A stretch of 64,000 nucleotides of DNA from Paracentrotus lividus. Lineage: Eukaryota > Echinodermata > Echinoidea > Camarodonta > Echinidae. Shown one piece after another: positions 32,265-43,959 of the stretch. The number at the start of each line of letters is the position of its first letter. Within the stretch, counting starts at the first letter, position 1. The position numbers and the translations under genes are program-made. Where the stretch lies: NCBI GenBank assembly GCA_940671915.1, contig CALNVZ010000649.1, positions 6,728,246 to 6,792,245 on the forward strand. Direction: 5' to 3'. Below the pieces are notes generated by a model, which worked only from the letters and a program-made list of their open reading frames with translations, had not been told where the DNA came from and searched no databases.

Positions 32265-34614
32265 CACTGTAAACATAAATTAGTCATTTGACTAATAAAA
32301 ATTAGTCCTGCCCTATGTCTGAAATGACTAGAATTAATTAGTCGAATGACTAATGTTTAGTCAGATGACTAGAATTAATTATTCGAATGACTAATGTTTA
32401 GTCATTTCAGACACTTTTGAATTTAGCCAGATGACTAGAATTAATTAGTCGAATGACTAATGTTTAGTCATTTCAGACACTTTTGGATTTAGCCAGATGA
32501 CTAGAATTAATTAGTCAGACAAAACCAAATATTAGTCAAATGACTTATTTTAGTTGGTCATCATTTTAAGGCCACATTTTATGAAAACACAAAAGAAATG
32601 AAGCAACTTGTCTGAATTTACCTTGTCTGAATGTACTGCATGTAGTGAAATGCAACATGTCATGTATACATGTACATATTCAAAGCAATACGTATACACA
32701 ATTATTGTAAAATTTGAAGTGAAGGTGATGATTTGGAATTTCTTCATTGAAACCAATATTTTCGAATTTACACGTATGCGTTCTAATTTACTTCTTTTTT
32801 TCTTTTCTTTTTTTTTAAATATATACAGTGCGTCCCAAAAATAACTATACACTTTTGAAATGGCTGCCAAATGAAAAATATTTGAGTTTAGGTAATGAAA
32901 TTTACGTGTATGGAAAGCTCATTATCCCAACTTTCATATGACACCAAAAAGTCCGAAAATTAGTCATGCATGAATGGGCAGCGTTCACTTTTGTAAAGGG
33001 TATGGAAATTAGGGTGCGCAGGAATTGCCCTACCAAGTTGTATGAGGAAATTCATTTGGAGCTTATGGAATTGAGGATGATATGAAGAATTACTGATCAA
33101 TTATGATGAGTTGGGGTTTGCTAGGTGAAATTTGTGGAATTGGGGATTACGATTTCACGCACGAGTGAACAGGAATATGTATTTCCTGTTATAGCATTTT
33201 AACTTTCCAAGTTGTAATTAGTGGTGTGTTAGTGGTAGTCAGGATGGGGTGCAGAACAGGTGAGATGCAGGGTAAGATTTTTTTTATCCCTTTTGATGAT
33301 CGTTTTCATGATCTTTTGGATTGTCTGAATGTCCAACATCAGTGACATTTTTTTTCCCAACAGGTTGTGCATCGAAAGAGGAGGAGGACACGTTGAGCAT
33401 TGAACGTACAGACTTTTATTTTCATTTTGCATTATCAGATTTTTTCCCCCTCCTTTTTGTTTTGTTACAGGATGGATGGAACAAGTGTTAAAATCGAAAA
33501 GAACAAAATTCAACTGAAAATAAAGACTGACATGTTAATTTCACACATTTGTGTTACACTGTACCATATTCCTTTACAAAAGTCCAAATTGCTAAAATGA
33601 CTGGATAGTTGGTTGGTTGATCAATTGAGTTGATTGATTTATTGGATAACAGTAAGACATGGTGATTGAAATAACTGTATGAAGATGATGTAATGCTTGA
33701 TTGATTAGTTGAAACATTTGGAGACTGGTACGCTGTTTATTATGTGATTGCTAGCTAGGTGTTGATAGTCTAATTTATGTGACTGATTGATTGATTGATA
33801 GATTGATACATTGTCATCAACCATCCCAATTTGGGTAAATATGAGTAGGCCGGGATGTAGGAAGGTAGTCGGGATATTTGGAGTAGAAACCAATAAATAT
33901 GAATGGTAAAAAAACACACCCATGCAAAAAAGAGAGATAGATAGAGAGAGGGAGGGAGACAGGGAAAGAAAGAAAGAAGAGAGAGGGAGAGAGGGATGAA
34001 GACAAAGAGAGAGAGAGATAGAGAGAGAGAAAGAGGAAGGGAGAGAAAAGGTAGAGAGAGAGAGAGAGAGAGAGAGATTAAACACACCACTGAAGGACCT
34101 CACTAAATATACCTTGGAAAGTTACAGTGCAACAATAGGAAATACATATTCCTGTTCACTCATGCATGAAATTATGATCCCCAATTCCACAAATTTCTCA
34201 TAGCAAACCCCAACTCATCATAATTGATCAGTAATTCTGCATATGATCCTTAATTCCATAAGCTCCAAATGACTTTCCTCATACAACTTGGTAGGGCAAT
34301 TCCTGCGCACCCTAATTTCCATACCCTTTACAAAAGTGAACGCTGCTCATTCATGCATGACTTATTTTCGGACTTTTTGGTGTCATATGAAAGTTGGGAT
34401 AATGAGCTTTCCATAAATATAAATTTCATTACCTAAAATCATATATTTATTATTTGGCAGTTAGTTCTTTTTGGGACGCACTGTATATAGATTTGTATTA
34501 GACTTTTCCATACTTCTCTATCCTTCTCTCTACCTCTATCCTTCCCTCTTGTTCTCCTTTCACTTTACTTTGTGTCTTCCTCACCCTCTCACTCTCTTCC
34601 TCCTATGCTATTTA
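32265..34614. mobile_element. Left part of the outer TIR element (copy B)
   Basis: Equivalent of 11492-17241, with the left terminus CACTGTAAACATAAATTAGT and arm minisatellite, but no right terminus. Contains the uninterrupted mariner-like element 32826-34483. Confidence 0.8.
32826..34483. mobile_element. Tc1/mariner-like element, CAGTGCGTCCCAAAAA ends (copy B)
   Basis: 1,658 bp, TA-flanked, without the three later insertions found in copy A. Interior has a GA repeat (about 33930-34078). No transposase frame. Confidence 0.88.
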
Positions 34615-35008
34615 GGGGGCCGTCACACTGAGGTCGTTCTATAACGTTCTTGCCCGTTCTTAAAAAAAATTGCTGAACGGGCTTTGGTCGGGTTGGAACT
34701 TATAACTTTGAAAAATAATTTCTTGAATACGATACTAGGCAGTTCATAAATAGTTCTCGTTACGTCAATTCCGTCTTTATCGTGTCCGCAATACGTTGTT
34801 ATCCAGTTCAGACCGAGTAAACGGCTCGTTCACTCTATACCGTTCGTAGCACGTTCCAAACCGTCACTAAAAGTGCCTATGTGAAGCATGATAAAAGTAG
34901 ATACCATGTTCGTAGTACGTCCTTCTCGTTTCAGAGTAAGTCCTACCCGTTTAAGGAACGTGTCACTGCGTTTAATAGAACTGAAGCCAGTACGATTTTT
35001 GAACATGT
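34615..35008. mobile_element. TIR element left end, CGTTC-rich, running into a gap
   Basis: Follows CTATTTA, where homology to copy A stops. Begins GGGGGCCGTCACACTGAGGT, resembling other TWA-type termini. The next 390 bp is filled with CGTTC/GAACG and ACGTT words. It continues to the assembly gap. No right terminus was found after the gap. Confidence 0.65.
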
Positions 35009-35108
35009 NNNNNNNNNNNNNNNNNNNNNNNNNNNNNNNNNNNNNNNNNNNNNNNNNNNNNNNNNNNNNNNNNNNNNNNNNNNNNNNNNNNNNNNNNNNN
35101 NNNNNNNN
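35009..35108. other. Assembly gap (100 N)
   Basis: A run of exactly 100 N, a conventional unknown-length gap. Confidence 1.
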
Positions 35109-35405
35109 ACCAAGTGCGTTATAAGTTACGAATGACTTAAACGACTGGAGATCAGTTCTTGCACTAAATTACAAAGCATGTGATAATTATATCATCCCGA
35201 AATTTCGTCAATAATGTTGTAAAGTCGTTAGTAACTTTATTAATGACTTGGTGAAACACAACTTGTCACTTTAAGAATTTATTATGGCGATACTTAACCC
35301 AGAATGGCGCATTTCCCAGTGATCTAGAATGGGTCATCTTAAACCCTCTAACTTTTAGAGTGTATCAAGTATAAACTAGACGGTACTTTTCCTCCCTATT
35401 TGCAG

Positions 35406-35642
35406 TCCAACGATTACGAACTGAACCCTCTTGCACTGGCGACTTGTATCATGTGTCGCAAAACGTTTCTCCTGGATATTCAAAGCAGCTCCCGGTGCAA
35501 AGGCTTCAAAAGACGTTATTGGTAACAGGATGCTCCACAGACATGAATCTTCCAGAGAAACTGACAGTGTCCGGCCACAGCAACGAAAACTTCTTGTGCA
35601 TACAGTGTGGCGAGAAGATCAACTTTCTAAGGCTGACAGCAA
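35406..35642 (+). other. Possible exon of an unidentified gene
   Basis: Preceded by TCCCTATTTGCAG, a good acceptor, and followed by AA|GTAAGT, a strong donor. One frame is open throughout and includes LPVQRLQKTLLVTGC and NENFLCIQCGEKINFLRLTA. The segment is more GC-rich than its surroundings and not repeated elsewhere in the window. The family is not recognised. It may be a real internal exon or a chance open stretch. Confidence 0.35.
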
Positions 35643-35685
35643 GTAAGTAGTTCATGATATTTCGTTTTTTCACCTTAGTACTCAG

Positions 35686-35832
35686 AGGCGTATTCAGGGT
35701 TTGAATAGGGGGCAGCTCCGATAGGGGGGGGGGGCGCAGCCTAAAAATATTCAGATTCAACATGTGCATTAAATTAGTGTTTTTCAAATTATAGGGGCGC
35801 GCGTCCCCTCTGCTGAGGCCCGGTGCCTGGAT
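35686..35832. repeat. GGATCC-family short repeat
   Basis: Aligns with 49564-49712 and 60447-60592 over AAATATTC, TTTTCAAATTATAGGGG and GCGTCCCCT. Ends are degraded. Overlapping small frames are repeat artefacts. Confidence 0.7.
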
Positions 35833-35899
35833 ACACAACTGGTACTGTTCCCAGTGGTCAACCGATGATTGGCACCGGTCGATCTGTCTGGTCATTAGG

Positions 35900-36230
35900 T
35901 GGCACTAGTTATGTTCACACGGGACCATCGGGTTTTAGTCCTCGAGAACGTATCCTTAAAATTAAACACCGACGGCGTCCCGAGTTACGTCACACGGGGT
36001 GCTTGTCCTCGAGAACAGTGTCCTCGAGGACAGCGAGCGGCTCGATGACCGGAGTACAAGTTGTAGTAGCGCGCGCAATTCATTTCCCTACGTCGCTCCA
36101 GTGGGGCCGGAAGTTTAACCTATGTAAGGGTCACTCTTGTCCTCGAGAACACTAACTCTCTAAGCTGAAATCCCGTCCACACGGTCAAACGCGCGATCGG
36201 GGACCACCCACCGCTTGGAGTTAACTTGGA
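35900..36230. repeat. CTCGAGAAC-rich stretch with TTCACACGG ends
   Basis: Repeats of GTCCTCGAGAAC on one strand and ACACGG phrases. Resembles the motif-filled non-coding elements of this window. Exact termini could not be fixed. Confidence 0.5.
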
Positions 36231-36304
36231 GTTAAGAGTCTTAACCCTAAGATCTGTCGAGAACATAAACACCAAGTTGTCTCGAGAACATAAACACCAA
36301 GATC

Positions 36305-36411
36305 GTTCACACGGGCCTTAACTCTAAGTTAACTCCAAGTTTATCCTTAAGGACTATGTTCTTAAGGATAACTTGGAGTTAACTTGGAGTTAAGGCCTAC
36401 CGTGTGAACGC
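36305..36411. mobile_element. Palindromic MITE, GTTCACACGG ends
   Basis: Inverted arms of nearly 50 nt starting GTTCACACGGGCC and ending GGCCTACCGTGTGAAC, filled with TTAACTCCAAGT words. The loop is about 9 nt. Confidence 0.75.
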
Positions 36412-36712
36412 ACTACTGTCAAGAAAAGCCTTCCAGTGAGTTTTCTAGTAACCTTTCATCTTGAGGACCGGGTCTGTTGTGGATGCACAGTCTGTGTTTT
36501 AAAAAGGATACGTGTCAACATGATCTCTACAGTGTGTTCACAGTACACTATGTGAAAACACTCGATTCCAACTTTATGTTTTCCTATGTTACTTTAATTG
36601 CAGTTTTTTAGCTTAGAACATTCAATCAAAGTTTCTATGATTGTCACAGAATTATGTTGCTCTTAAAAGAAATGACGGATTGAGAACGGATTGCTCTTCA
36701 ATTAACTCACAG

Positions 36713-36956
36713 GCGTCAACGCAAAACAAATGGGTCGACGCAATACGCAGTGCACTCAGAGAACCCGTGCCATTCCTCGGTGATTTCGACGACCAGTTCA
36801 GATTCATCAGATTCTTTCGATGTCCTCCGTGAGAGAGATCAACGGCTATAAGAGTGTCCACACACAGTCGATACCGCTCGCGAGGCTGGGAACGACTGGC
36901 GAAAGAGTCAACACCTCACCTGCTGTCATTCCAGTCACCTTCAAACAGATCAATCG
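36713..36956 (+). other. Possible second exon of an unidentified gene
   Basis: Bounded by a TTAACTCACAG acceptor and CG|GTAAGC donor. No frame is open throughout. One frame ends in SSDSSDSFDVLRERDQRL before a stop; another is open from 36784 to the donor (INGYKSVHTQSIPLARLGTT). Could be a terminal coding exon with 3' UTR or not an exon. Linked to 35406-35642 only by proximity. Confidence 0.2.
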
Positions 36957-37069
36957 GTAAGCACAATCCCTGAGTGCCGAGCAATGGAGCAGGAAGGCAA
37001 GAACCCAAGGATCGGTGAGTAAATAACTACTAGCAGCAGTGCCCGTAGCCAGCACAGGGGGGAGGCACA

Positions 37070-38980
37070 TGATTTTATTTTATATGGTTTGTACATAGTG
37101 ATATAGAAATTTGATTCTGACGTTAAAAAAGAAACCAAACAAACAAAACAAAAACAAACGTTGAAATGTTATCATAATAATAAACATATTTCGATATCAT
37201 GTCAACATCCACAGATGTTATTACCTTTCCCTTTCCTCCCTCTATCGTTCCCCTATAATTTCTCCTAATTTGTTTTTTTTAAAAATAAAAAAAATCGCAT
37301 CAGCTCTAAGAAAAGAAGGTCACATATCAGACATATAGGGGGTGTTTATATTATTTTTCCCCCTATTTTATTTATTTTTTATATTTGCTTTTCGACCAAT
37401 TGGTGTCCCCTTCAGGTCAGTTTTGCGCCCGCTAAGGTAATTTGGTGTCCCCTTAGCCCCCCCACCCAAAATACGCGCATTTATTCTTATAGTTCTACTT
37501 CTGTTTTTCTTTTCCTTTCCGTATTTCCCCCTATAATATTTTGTTATCTTATCAGTTAATTGAGACATTCCTTTACAGAAACTCATAATAATTAGATATG
37601 AATGCTTTATCAAAACAATTATCCTTCAAGTGTGCCCATCACCCAAATATCAAATCACCCGCCCCCCCCCCCCCCCACAAAAAAACCAATCCAGTTAGAA
37701 CGTGTAGCAGGTAGTTGTTAGACTAAGAGGTATATATTTAGCATGTGGCATGAATTCTGCATGGATTTATCGTGTAAGTGACATGTAGCTCTTTAATTGC
37801 TTCAATTACGTTTTTGCTCTCTTGTTCTGGTCTCATTGGCAGAACAATAAATTTCCCCTTAAAAGTTTTAAATTTCTTTTCCCGTATTACGTATATATTT
37901 CATTTGAAATATATAGGAAGTTTTAGTGTTTGGGTTTAGTCTTTCAACATTTCCCGGCTGTCCTATACTCCTTATTAATATGTAACTTTATCTCTCTCTC
38001 TCTCTCCCCCTCATGCCTTCCTCCGTTTCCTCCCTCTCCACCTCCCTCTATTAGAATGTTTTGTTGTTTTTGTTTTTGTTTTTTTTCAATTTTTTTTTTC
38101 TTCATTTTAATCCAATATGTATTATTTCATGCACCATGAATGGGTCGTGGGTTACTGACCTAACTGAGCTGTTTATGGGTCGAAACACTCTTGAGAGGTT
38201 CAGTTCTTTGGGGCTATTGGTTTGAACAATTTTCATATTTTTTTTTATTCCCTATATAAGAATATTATATCTTTCGAAATATTATTTGATTTTTCAATCT
38301 TATTATGATTATAATCTGATTTGAATATATCATATTTTAAATTGATTTCTCTTTAAATTAATATTATTTTTGATAATTAATATTATTAATTCGTTTCTTT
38401 TTATTTCCCGGCTATTTTTGTTTAGTTTAATATGCTCTCTGGGCATCTCTCGCACCTCCTCCTAACAGGTTTTTTTATTTTTTATAGACGCCCCTTATCT
38501 CTCTCCTTTGGTTGGGTGGTGTTTTTTTTTATGACGCCTTTTTTTTTAAATTTCATTCCGACTAAAAAAAACGCCTTCAACCGACTCCACTTTCATTTTA
38601 TTTGCTGGTGTGTTTATTGTTATCTAAAGAGATACGTGTATTATATTACTGTAAATGTTTCGTACCTTGGAAACGTCCCATCCGACTTGCTTTTATCTTC
38701 TTTTCCCTTTTCCTCATCTTCTCTCTCTCCCATCTTGCTCTCTCTTTTTCTTCCATCTTTCCCTCGAGGAGATTTATTTCAAGTTCGTTTCTATACTAAT
38801 TATATATACGATTTGACTTCTTTCCTACTGATTTTGCAAACATGAAACACAGCTCTCTGTACGTTTATGATGCCAATGGGAGCAGAAATGTTCATTTTGA
38901 CCATTCATAAAGCGGCCATGATCGTACAACAAAATTTCGTTCAACTTTACACTGCTTACACAATACCTTTCATCAACTTA
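37070..38980. other. Gene-free AT-rich stretch
   Basis: Many T and A runs, a C run at about 37663-37676, a CT repeat near 37990-38010. Long open frames here are rich in F, L and S because of pyrimidine tracts and are not called. Confidence 0.55.
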
Positions 38981-39164
38981 GGCCGGTATTCTCTAAATAC
39001 TCTCGAATACTTTTTGACATCCACAGTAATGCTCACGTGAACATCTAATCGGGGAGAGGGCCGCTAAAGTCCCAAACATTTTTGATAAAATGTTTTGCGA
39101 ACGTAAAGACTGTTTGTGACTCAGTCACTATTCCCAAATACGGTGCATTAAAAGGCATTTACAG

Positions 39165-40262
39165 GTTACGACAAACATGACAAAGGAGATGCTTGTTACG
39201 ACCGGTAATGTCTCAACAACACATTATTTATGTCTAGGACAAATTTTGACGCCACCATCCGAAAGTCGTGACTGGGATTCGAACCCCGGTCCGATTTTTA
39301 TAAGTTTGTGGCCCTATTTGGAGATATAAAAATCATTTGAATTGCTAATATTATGGGAAAAGAAAATCAGTCTATAATACCTCCATTCCACTGAGAATTT
39401 CGGAGCATCGGTCACTAATTGGACGCAATTTTTAATCCTTCTGGTTACCCACCAAGTGGTCTCATATCAAACTCTGACGGTCCGACGTGTTGGACGCGAT
39501 CCGAAGAGGCAAAATAGTCCGGTGGGAGAACTAAGCTCAGGCCTTCTCTATCGGACATGATCGGAGGCCATTTCCGGTTTTGGCTCGAGTCAGTATTGGA
39601 TATGTGTCAGTCAGTCCGATGTGTATCAGATTTGTTTTTGTTTTCAGCTGTCCGACGTCTCTGGCCGACATCTGATTAAAATCGGATGATCGGGTACTCA
39701 TCTTATTGGAATTAGCTGTTTTCTATCACGCTTGCAAAAACAAGATTCGATTTCAACCGGCGATTGTGGATTGTTGGTAGTATCGGGTCAATGAATGATT
39801 GACCTCCGTGAAGTTACCGATTGATGTGACTAGAGTTGGGCGTGTATCAGATGGATGCTTTAAGTGTCAGTTTAGAGTCAGGTCACCCTTAAATTATTCT
39901 CTGGTAGCAATGGGATAGATCGGACAAGCCGAAGAAAATGATGGACAGATATCGGGCAGCTATTAGTCTTTCATCCGATTACCTCGGATTCATATTGGAT
40001 ATCTCGCGGATATTCAAATAATCAGGGTCACCAAAACTCGCTTGTCGGCTAAGATTTCATCGGAACTCATCGAAACAGATGAGATCCAGATGAAAGCCCG
40101 ATGGTCGGTGGAATGGGGGAATAAACTGATGCGGATGGGACCGAGGTTCGAATCCCAGTCACGTCTTTCGGATAGTGTCGTCAGAAGTTGGTCCCATACG
40201 TAATACATTGGTGTGACATTATGCGTCGCTGCGACATTACCGATCGGAACAAGACTCGTAAA
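39165..40262. mobile_element. TIR element with tRNA-like box B in its arms
   Basis: Inverted arms of about 130 bp: left 39165-39295, right 40138-40262. They share ACCGGTAATGTC, CATCCGAAAG.CGTGACTGGG and ATTCGAACC. The last is the complement of a GGTTCGAAT box-B-like word. A second member is at 46695-47222. A distinct TCCGA-rich element fills the space between the arms. Confidence 0.7.
39380..40119. mobile_element. TIR element filled with TCCGA/TCGGA
   Basis: About 740 bp with ends CCTCCATTCCAC and GTGGAATGGGGG. Words TCCGA, TCGGA and ATCGG recur throughout on both strands. No coding sequence. Nested between the arms of 39165-40262. Confidence 0.65.
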
Positions 40263-40494
40263 CATTCGCTGCTCGGTGTGAGACCCTCTACGTACCTTTA
40301 AAATCTTCATCATGCTTTTCTTCTGGTTATACAGTGAAAGCATTCCCACCTTCACATCTTTACCTTCTGACGCAAGTATTGATGAGGGTACGTTTGCTTG
40401 AGCCATGACGTCAGATCTCTAAACAAACTCTGCAAGTGAAGCATCAAAAATCACACATTGTTATTGATTTTTTATTTTTTTATATATTTTTTTT

Positions 40495-40550
40495 TGTCTG
40501 TTTGTTTGTTTGTTTTTGTTTGCTTGTTTGTTTGTTCTTTTAAGCAGTTT
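40495..40550. repeat. TTTG-type simple repeat
   Basis: Imperfect (TTTG)n with interruptions. The phenylalanine-rich frame over it is not a gene. Confidence 0.9.
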
Positions 40551-40640
40551 GTTCTTTTAAGTAGTTTCATTAAGTGTGTTTTCTATTTGTTTGTTTTTAT
40601 TATTATACTGCAGGTTTGGTGTCTCACATGGTTTTCCATG

Positions 40641-40806
40641 CCGAGTCAATCAAAGTCAATCAAAGTGTGTCTACACTGTGGAAATCCAAATCCACACAGT
40701 TGTCGCATTGTGAAGGACTCGGACACTGTGTTCACAGAGTTGACTGTGTGGATATGACCCATTTTCACAGTGTTTCAACAGTATAGACACACTGTGATTG
40801 ACTCTG
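40641..40806. repeat. Foldback repeat, GAGTCAATCAAAG ends with CACTGTG core
   Basis: About 165 bp with inverted ends GAGTCAATCAAAGTGTGTC and GACACACTGTGATTGACTC and CACTGTG words inside. Related to 8839-9002. Confidence 0.7.
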
Positions 40807-40864
40807 TGTTTTTCTGCAGCGAATTTAACCGTTTCATAAAAGCGCTCTGCGGTTAAATTCAAGT

Positions 40865-42671
40865 GAAGTTTTATAATTAAGCACATACATTTTGGAAATA
40901 GTTGGGCAATAAAAGCCAAACATTTTACCTTCACAAAGTAAAAAGAGTATCCACTACAAATTAGTTAAAATTTGCCCATCGTTTAACGTACACTAGGCAC
41001 TTGAAGTTGGAGTATTAATTACCCCGGCCAGAGGAATTAATACTATAGGGTATATGCAGGTAATATGGGCCAGCAGGTAATATGGGCCACCTGAAGCAAA
41101 TCATGTCGTGACCGTCGACCGGTGACCGGTGAGAGCGCCATAATGTTGTTAATTTATGAACTGTATACAAAAATCTATCACCTTGAGAGCATCTGATGCC
41201 GAAATTTCTCTGAGAAAATATGAAGAAAACCAACAAGGTAGGTAAAACTTATCTCATTTTTTTTAACCCTGATGTAAAATTTGATATTTCACAGAATGTA
41301 ATGGTGAAAGAGTGTTTGAGGGGGGTAACCTCAATTGTTTGTATATTTAGTAAGCTTATAGTTTCATTTGATCATACTAGCGTGTACAGGTCAATTTGTT
41401 GAGTGCAGGGGTGCTATGTGTGCATTGAATGCTTGCCTGACATAGCAACATCAGTGCAGGTAATATGGCCGTCCAAAATGGCGGAAATGATTCTGGTACT
41501 TAGTATTGGATGAGGCATCATCTCTTTGCTACGATTTTTGGGATATATTCACAGTATATAATCAATATAAATAACTTATTGTAGGCCTATATTGATTTGT
41601 ATAATGAATAATATTTTAATAATATTAAAAAAGAAATAATGTACAAATACAAAACAATTAAATATGTAGTCAAAGTATTTACTGAAGGGTCTTATAATTT
41701 CAAATGATATCTGAAAGTTAATGATTTTCAACATTTTAAGCAAAAACCAGACATAGTAGAGTTTGTGATAATTGTTTTTCATCACAATAAAAGTTAGAGC
41801 TGTAGTTATTGATTACATAAAACAAAGATTAGACTGTGTGTCATTTTGTAATTTTATGCAAATTAGGCAAATGAGCTTAGGGGGCGATATTGTCTGCATG
41901 TACCCTATTTTAACCAACATGATTTTACCTAACCACAATCCTCTAAAATTACCAAACATTTCAAGCGAGTATGAATAGATTGATGTGTGGTTATAAATGC
42001 ATGAATTACTCGCAGTTAATTGTGCTAAGTAAATAAATAATGAATGATTTATGTGCACATGAGAATACGAAAAAAATCCCGAAACGAAAGAATTTATCAT
42101 GTGTACTGATTTATACAAAGTAAACGAGAGATCAATCTCCGGCCAGGTACCGGATTTTAGGCGGCTAACTTTCCTTTGTAGTGAAGTACATGCACACGGG
42201 TGACAACGCGTCATAGGGTGCGTGTCAGTTTTGTGTACTTCCCCGTCAGGAGCACCACTCATATTACCGTATATTCGAGGATAAGAACTTCTACATTTTA
42301 AAGTACTTTATCTAAACGTTCTACTTTCTTTGATGAAATATGACTTGCAATATTCATTTGTAAATGATCGGTAAATGTTATTGTATGAATTCTTCATGAT
42401 TATTTTATTTGTCTCAAAAGTATAGTGATCGGATAAATGGTGTGTTCACAATTTACTTCAGCTCATTATTATTTGGAAAATACATGGATAATACTAGAAA
42501 TATAAACATACTTTTTTAAAAATCAATCTGCTCTTGGTACATACTGCATGCACTGCAATTCCTCTTTATAGTTGGGGTAAAAAAAATCATTGTCCAATCA
42601 AGTCCAGTTCCCTTTTGTATTCCACTCTCCAATTATTCAGGGACCTTAACCATATGTTGACAATCGATATT
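40865..42671. other. Gene-free AT-rich stretch
   Basis: CAGGTAATATGGGCCA is repeated near 41056-41090 and partly at 41457. No gene, RNA or TIR element supported; a 149-codon minus-strand frame (42262-41813) lacks any recognised motif and is not called. Confidence 0.45.
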
Positions 42672-43457
42672 TGAAGAGCTTGATTCCAAAGGGCGCTAAA
42701 TCCACTTTTGACCAAAATGGATAAATAAGTGCATCTTAAGCATGGAGATCAAATGCAGCATATCGGATTTTTAAAAATTCTTTAAGAGTGAAAAAATTTG
42801 GTTATAAATATAAATGTTTTATTCCAAAAGGCGCTAAATCCACTATGGTCATTTAGGATTTGTTTATTTAACCACTTTATCTAACAATTTACAGTCAGAT
42901 ATTTTAGCACATGCTGTTGCTACCAGTCTCCATTACCAGTGCAAAATTTTGATATAAGTATAGTTTTCATATTTTTATGAATATTTTTTTATTGATCTCC
43001 TTTTGGAATATTATATACATCGAAAATCAAATCGAAAAGGGTCTTAAGAAACGTTAGGAAATTCGTTAATTTTTTTTTTTTAATTCTCAATTTTTAAACA
43101 TCAGAAAAGATGCAAAGTATACTCTAAAAGAAATGTATTAATGTGCTTTGCGTTGAATTTCATTTTTTATAGGCTTTAAATGTACAAAAATTGACATTTG
43201 ACTGATGTTTTATTCAAAAAGGAGCTAAATCCATGAAAATTGAAATTATAAAAATTTCTTAAAGATTGAAATTGATAGCTAGATTTGTTTAAAACATGAT
43301 GAAATTAATCAAATACGATAGCCTATTTTATGACAAAATAAAGTTACAATCATGACAAATGATAAGAGAAAGTGCATGGTGAATTAAAAAACCTTGATTA
43401 AATTTTACTCTAAAACATTAGAAGTGGATTTAGCGCCTTTCGGAATCAAACTCTTCA
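42672..43457. mobile_element. TIR element with repeated GGCGCTAAATCCA
   Basis: Ends TGAAGAGCTTGATTCCAAAG and its complement ending CTCTTCA. The terminal word GGCGCTAAATCCA recurs internally near 42830 and, diverged, near 43218. Non-coding, AT-rich interior. Confidence 0.75.
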
Positions 43458-43729
43458 TGAAGTTTTAGTGGCAAAAAAAAAACAAAAACAACAACAACTA
43501 ATTATTGTCATTTAAGACAACCTAAGTTTCGTTGTTCCAAATATCGTTAATTTGAAAATGAAAAACAGTTGCGTGTCCGAAAATGAAATAACTCCAACAT
43601 TATCATCATGACTATTTCATTTTCGGATTTTCGAACCTAATTATTTTCGAAAAATCGAACATTCGGACTATTATATTGCTGTTCGGATTAGCAACGAACT
43701 TTCAATAATGTTTGGAGGGTTTTCACGGG

Positions 43730-43905
43730 GCAAGCGAACGTTTTGGGAATTGCGGTTTGCGAAAGTCCAAAAGTCGTTTTTTTTTTGTTGTTTTTTTTTA
43801 AGTGGGACAAGTTTTGGCTGCATAAAAAAAAAAGTTTTTGTAGCATTAAAAACGACTATTGGACTTTCCCAAATCGCAATTCGCAAAACCGTAAAACCCC
43901 CTTTA
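43730..43905. repeat. Hairpin repeat, GCGAAAGTCCAAAAGTCG
   Basis: Inverted arms of about 45 nt around a T/A-rich loop. The arms share TTTGCGAAAGTCCAAAAGTC or close variants. Opposite-strand frames over it mirror each other. Confidence 0.7.
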
Positions 43906-43959
43906 AGACAAACGGACCGATCGGAAGTCGGATCAAACTGAAAGAGCAGCACCCAATCT

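Larger units (their letters stand above)
20600..34614 (+). repeat. Segmental duplication, copy B
   Basis: Collinear with copy A. Private insertions are 22541-23513 and 25464-28919. It ends abruptly at CTATTTA (34614), where a new TIR element begins, so the right third of the outer 11492-17824 element is absent. Orientation is direct, consistent with tandem duplication of a KCTD unit plus flanks. Confidence 0.9.

Noticed and set aside
38432-38845. 137-codon plus-strand frame that could suggest membrane segments
   Set aside because: Its hydrophobic residues come from T/C-rich tracts; there is no credible start context or repeat-free homologous signal.
41813-42262. 149-codon minus-strand frame
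   Set aside because: No recognisable motif, AT-rich biased residues and no supporting neighbours.
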